Shown piece by piece: positions 34,201 to 37,567 of a stretch of 37,567 nucleotides of DNA (the stretch's first letter is position 1; the number at the start of each line of letters is the position of its first letter). The DNA lies in assembly GCF_027489515.1 (NCBI RefSeq), contig NZ_JAIXZS010000017.1, positions 1-37,567 of the forward strand, in the 5' to 3' direction. Below the pieces are notes generated by a model. It was given only the letters and a program-made list of their open reading frames with translations, made no database searches and was not told the origin of the DNA. The DNA comes from Novosphingobium sp. (GTDB lineage: Bacteria > Pseudomonadota > Alphaproteobacteria > Sphingomonadales > Sphingomonadaceae). The position numbers and the translations under genes were made by a program.

Positions 34201-35805
34201 TCAGGTCGCCGCAGCCGGGATCGCGGCCGCCGAGATTTGTTCGCTTGCCAGCGTCAGCGGCCGGGGGCGATGGGATGCGATGATCAACCCGGTGCCGCGC
34301 GCGTCGATCCACGCCCCAAGCGCGGCCACGAGCGCAGCTTCGGTTGCAGAATCCAATCCTTCGCTGGGCTCGTCGAGCAGAAGCCAAGTCCGCCCGGCAA
34401 GGAGCGCGCGGGCGATCGAGAGGCGTTTGCGCTCGCCGCCCGAAAGCACGCCGCCATCTTCGCCGAGCACCGTATCGAGCCCATGCGGCATGCGCGCGAT
34501 CCGCGGCCAGAGCTGGACCGTGCGGAGTGCCTCTTCCATCGCTGCCGCATCGATACCACCGCGCGCAAGCCGCAGATTGTCCTCAACGGTTCCCGCGATC
34601 AGCATCGGCTCCTGCGGTGCGAGAGCGATGTGTGCCCGCAGGGCGTCGGCGGAAAGCGCCGCAAGCGGCGTGCCGCCGAGGGCCAGTGCGTGAAACGGCG
34701 CGCGCAGGCCGGCCAGTGCCTCGATGACCTGCGTCTTGCCCGATCCCGATGCGCCAATCAGCGCGATGCGGCTTCCCGGCGCAAAGCACATTCCGCCCAA
34801 GGTGATGGACGGTGAGGCCTTCGCGGTGTCCGCGGCAGCTGGGGCGGCGGCAGGCGCAGGGGCGGGAAGGGCGAGCAGGCTGCGCAGCCGTGCAGTGCCC
34901 TCGACCACCGCCGCCTCCCGCGCGCTGGAGCGCGCGATCGCCGCAACAGCCTCGATGCTGGCGGTCGCGGCGAGCACGGCAAGCGCGGTCAGCGGCGGGG
35001 TGGCCGTACTGGCGAGGAGCGTTGCTGCGGCTGCAACAGCGCTGCCGAGGATCAGGAGGCCGCTGCTTGCCGCTTCGATGCGAGTGAGCTGGCGCTGCGA
35101 CGCGTCAAGCTTGTCGGCCTCGGCGCAAAGCAGTGAAGTCACGCGGTCAGCCAGACCATAGGTGATGATCTCGCTGCGCGCTGCGGCGTAGTCCACCAGC
35201 ATGCGGCGCAGCCGGGACACCGCCGCCGCTGCTTCGGCTGCCGGTGCGGCGCTCAGGCGCGGCGGCATCTGCGCAAGCACGGCCAGCAGCAGCGCCAGTA
35301 CCACCAACAGCAGCAGCGCGGCCAGCCACCCCGCCAGGAGAACCACCCCAAGCCCGACCAGCGCCGTGCCGAGCGCCGCCGGGATGCCGGGACGGCGCAC
35401 GACAAGGTCTTCCAGCGCGGCAATATCGCCGATCAGCCTTGCGCTGGCATCGCCGCCCGAGAAGTCCGGCGCGCTGCGACCGTCGGCGTGGGCGAGCCGC
35501 GTGAACAGCGTGCTGCGCAGCCCGGCAAGCGCGTGCAGCGCGGCCTCGTGCGACCACAGCCGCTCGCCATAGCGCGCAGCGGTGCGCAGCACGGCAAGGC
35601 CGCGGATCGCCGCACTCGGCAGCAGGTAGTTGAAGACCGCCACCGCGCCGCTCGCGCCTGCAAGCGCCGCGCCGGTCAGAAACCAGCCCGAGATGCCCAG
35701 CAGCGCCAGCCCGCCCACCCCGGCGGCAAGCGCGGCGAGGAAGGCGATGGTGATCCGGCCCCGTACGCGCGCTGGCAGCGGAAGGGGGAAGCGCCGCGCG
35801 ATCAC
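34201..35805 (-). CDS. cydC: Thiol exporter ABC subunit CydC
   Basis: A 534-residue ABC transporter half. With CydD it exports glutathione or cysteine to the periplasm and is needed for assembly of cytochrome bd oxidase. The N-terminal membrane domain opens with [20 protein letters not shown] and has about six helices over residues 15-290. The nucleotide-binding domain has Walker A GASGSGKTQVIEALAG near residue 349, signature VLSGGERKRLSIARALL near residue 452 and Walker B TWLLLDEPSEGLDS. The length is slightly short of E. coli CydC. Its ATG overlaps the CydD stop (ATGA), and cydA lies on the other side of cydD, divergently. Confidence 0.92.
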   Translation of the reverse strand: MIARRFPLPLPARVRGRITIAFLAALAAGVGGLALLGISGWFLTGAALAGASGAVAVFNYLLPSAAIRGLAVLRTAARYGERLWSHEAALHALAGLRSTLFTRLAHADGRSAPDFSGGDASARLIGDIAALEDLVVRRPGIPAALGTALVGLGVVLLAGWLAALLLLVVLALLLAVLAQMPPRLSAAPAAEAAAAVSRLRRMLVDYAAARSEIITYGLADRVTSLLCAEADKLDASQRQLTRIEAASSGLLILGSAVAAAATLLASTATPPLTALAVLAATASIEAVAAIARSSAREAAVVEGTARLRSLLALPAPAPAAAPAAADTAKASPSITLGGMCFAPGSRIALIGASGSGKTQVIEALAGLRAPFHALALGGTPLAALSADALRAHIALAPQEPMLIAGTVEDNLRLARGGIDAAAMEEALRTVQLWPRIARMPHGLDTVLGEDGGVLSGGERKRLSIARALLAGRTWLLLDEPSEGLDSATEAALVAALGAWIDARGTGLIIASHRPRPLTLASEQISAAAIPAAAT

Positions 35806-37334
35806 AGCGCGATGACCTTGTCGGCAACGGCAGCCAGCCGTTCATCGTGAGTCGCCACAATCACCGCGCGGTGCTTCGCTTCGTGAGCCAGCAGTGCGAT
35901 GATCCGTTCCGCGCTCGCCGCATCGAGTTCGGCGGTGGGTTCATCCGCGAGAAGCAGGGCGCGGTCCGCGATCAGCGCGCGGGCAAGGCCCACGCGCCGC
36001 CGTTCGCCGCCCGAAAGCCAGGCACCGTGATGGTCGATGGCAGTGCCGAGGCCTTCTGTCCGGCGGCTGATCAGGGCATCGAGTCCCACCGCCCGGACCG
36101 CCTCGTTGACCGCCACTGCGTCAGCATCAGGCCGCCCCAGGCGCAGGTTCTCGTCCAGCGTCGTCGGCAGCAGCAGCGGCACTTGCCCGGCCCAGGCGAT
36201 GCCCTCGGCGGGTAGCGTTTCGAGCGTCCCTTCGCTTTGGCCGATCTGGCCGGCAATCGCCGCGAGCAGGCTGGTCTTGCCGCTGCCGGTTGGCCCGGTC
36301 ACGCAGACAAGTCCCGTCGCGCCAAGCTCGAAGCTTACCGGCCCGATGCGGTGCCCCGGCCAGACGACGACGACATCACGCAGCAAGACCCGGTCCGATG
36401 CAGCGGGACGGGCGGCCGGTTCCGGCACGACGGCAAGTGCCTTCTCGGCTGCCTCGCCCAGCTGCTTCTCGTGGTAGGCGGCAGCAATGCGGCGCATCGG
36501 CAGGTAGAACTCGGGTGCCATCACCAGCACGAAGAACGCGGCGCGATAGCCCAGCGGCTCGGGCGCGGTGAAGGGCAGCAGGCCGAGCAAGCTGAAGCCG
36601 CAGTAGACCGCGACCAGCGCGACGCTGAGCGCGGCGAAGAATTCGAGCACTGCGCTCGAAAGGAAGGCGGCGCGCAGCACGGCGATCGTCCGCTCGGCAA
36701 CATCCCCGGCAGCGCTGCCGGCCTGCCGGGCGATCCGCTCCTCAGCGCCGAAGTGGCGGATGATCGGCAAGTGGCGGATGCGGTCGACATAGAGCGCGGA
36801 GAGCGCGGTGATGGCCGCCATCTGCCGGTCCGCTGCCTGCCGGGCAGCCCCCCCGGCGAGGATCATGCCGATCACGAAGGGGATCAGCGTGGCGAAGAGG
36901 ATCAGCGCCGCGACCCTGCTCTGAACGGCGACCACCAGCACCACGACGAGCGGCGCCAGCGTGGCGGACTGGCGCACCGGATCGAACCGGGCGGCGCGCG
37001 CCTGCTCGGCCGCGATATGGTCGATGCCCAGCGTTGCAGTGGCGCCGAGCGCAGGGGCGGAAGGGCCGGTTATCCCGAGCAGGCGCGGAAAGACCAAGGC
37101 CCGGCGGGCCTGCGCCAGCGCGCGCCCTTCATCAAAGCCGAGAATCTGCGCGCCGTACTGGCTGGCAAGCCGCAGCAGACCGCCTAACACGACGAGCACG
37201 GCCCCCGTGATCACGCCGCGAGGCGCTCCTCCGCCAAGGCTCGTATCCAGCGCCAGAGCCACGCCCCAGGCGAACACGGCGGCACCGGCCACATCGGAAG
37301 TCCAGGCCAGGCCTGCCGCTTTGGGTATCCTCAT
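35802..37334 (-). CDS. cydD: Thiol exporter ABC subunit CydD
   Basis: A 510-residue ABC transporter half and the partner of CydC in exporting reduced thiols for cytochrome bd assembly. The membrane domain covers about residues 15-290. In the nucleotide-binding domain, Walker A is [18 protein letters not shown] near residue 346, the signature is [17 protein letters not shown] near residue 442, and Walker B is [16 protein letters not shown] CydD-typical [20 protein letters not shown] segment lies near residue 272. It is the first gene of the minus-strand cydDC pair and diverges from cydA, with 84 bases between the starts. I see no clear FNR or ArcA site in that gap. Confidence 0.93.
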   Translation of the reverse strand: MRIPKAAGLAWTSDVAGAAVFAWGVALALDTSLGGGAPRGVITGAVLVVLGGLLRLASQYGAQILGFDEGRALAQARRALVFPRLLGITGPSAPALGATATLGIDHIAAEQARAARFDPVRQSATLAPLVVVLVVAVQSRVAALILFATLIPFVIGMILAGGAARQAADRQMAAITALSALYVDRIRHLPIIRHFGAEERIARQAGSAAGDVAERTIAVLRAAFLSSAVLEFFAALSVALVAVYCGFSLLGLLPFTAPEPLGYRAAFFVLVMAPEFYLPMRRIAAAYHEKQLGEAAEKALAVVPEPAARPAASDRVLLRDVVVVWPGHRIGPVSFELGATGLVCVTGPTGSGKTSLLAAIAGQIGQSEGTLETLPAEGIAWAGQVPLLLPTTLDENLRLGRPDADAVAVNEAVRAVGLDALISRRTEGLGTAIDHHGAWLSGGERRRVGLARALIADRALLLADEPTAELDAASAERIIALLAHEAKHRAVIVATHDERLAAVADKVIAL

Positions 37335-37418
37335 GTTCGGGATTCGTTTATCGGGTCCGGGAAGGCGGCGCCGGATTCGGATGCGCCGCCACGCTCAGGC
37401 CGCGAAAGGGCACAGGCG

Positions 37419-37567
37419 ATGGATATGGCAGTGGTGGAGCTTTCCCGCCTGCAGTTCGCATTGACCGCGCTGTACCATTTCCTGTTCGTGCCGCTCACGC
37501 TCGGCTTGTCGTTCATTCTGGTCATCATGGAAAGCGTCTATGTGATGACCGACCGCCCGATCTGGCG
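37419..37567 (+). CDS. cydA: Cytochrome bd ubiquinol oxidase subunit I, N-terminus
   Basis: The first 49 codons of cytochrome bd subunit I, cut by the right edge of the window. The N-terminus [20 protein letters not shown] is followed by [20 protein letters not shown], the first transmembrane helix with His20, the expected haem b595 ligand region of CydA. ATG at 37419 is preceded by a GGGCACAGG purine stretch. It diverges from cydDC, which makes the transporter needed to assemble this oxidase; cydB is expected just outside the window. The oxidase gives high-affinity, low-oxygen respiration. Confidence 0.94.
   Translation, partial: MDMAVVELSRLQFALTALYHFLFVPLTLGLSFILVIMESVYVMTDRPIW

Overview
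The window looks like chromosomal DNA of an alphaproteobacterium of the order Sphingomonadales, probably Novosphingobium or a close relative. The evidence is the high GC content, the YqeY-dnaG-rpoD gene order, DUF4170 and DUF6481 proteins, and general-stress promoters of the EcfG type (GGAAC-N16-CGTT). This placement rests on family recognition, not a database search.

Layout. Positions 1-3567 (minus strand) hold a macromolecular-synthesis cluster: YqeY-like protein, a small membrane protein, dnaG and the start of rpoD. Positions 3730-8825 carry carA and carB, separated by a minus-strand DUF559 endonuclease-like gene that sits tightly between GC-rich palindromes in inverted orientation. greA follows, then a bidirectional terminator, a DUF4170 gene and a four-gene minus-strand cluster of Ala-rich or membrane envelope proteins. 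Next come eno, a phosphotransferase/CrtC-like pair and a lipoprotein cyclophilin-type isomerase.

Positions 16459-19208 look like an eroded island: tRNA-Ser(GGA), an intact IS6-family transposase gene, a decayed P4-type integrase, a spermidine-synthase-like gene plus DUF6481 gene, and an internally deleted IS6 remnant.

Positions 19385-23417 are the most interesting block. A DUF3034 outer-membrane protein, an exported truncated haemoglobin and a periplasmic cytochrome c are followed by an ECF sigma factor, its RskA-like anti-sigma factor and a secreted fasciclin protein. The DUF3034 and fasciclin transcription units share a bipartite promoter-like motif (GCATCCG-N15-CGTATC), which suggests one regulon run by the local sigma factor.

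Positions 23861-25633 form a general-stress island. An EcfG-like sigma factor with a C-terminal extension, a small membrane protein and a PNPOx-fold stress protein each have a perfect GGAAC-N16-CGTT promoter. A HerA-type ATPase follows.

Positions 27248-34015 encode what looks like an acyl-substrate catabolic neighbourhood: acyl-CoA ligase, MAPEG protein, D-aminoacylase-like amidohydrolase, atypical SDR, enoyl-CoA hydratase, TetR regulator and EthD-domain protein. The window ends with cydDC divergent from cydA, which assemble and encode cytochrome bd oxidase.
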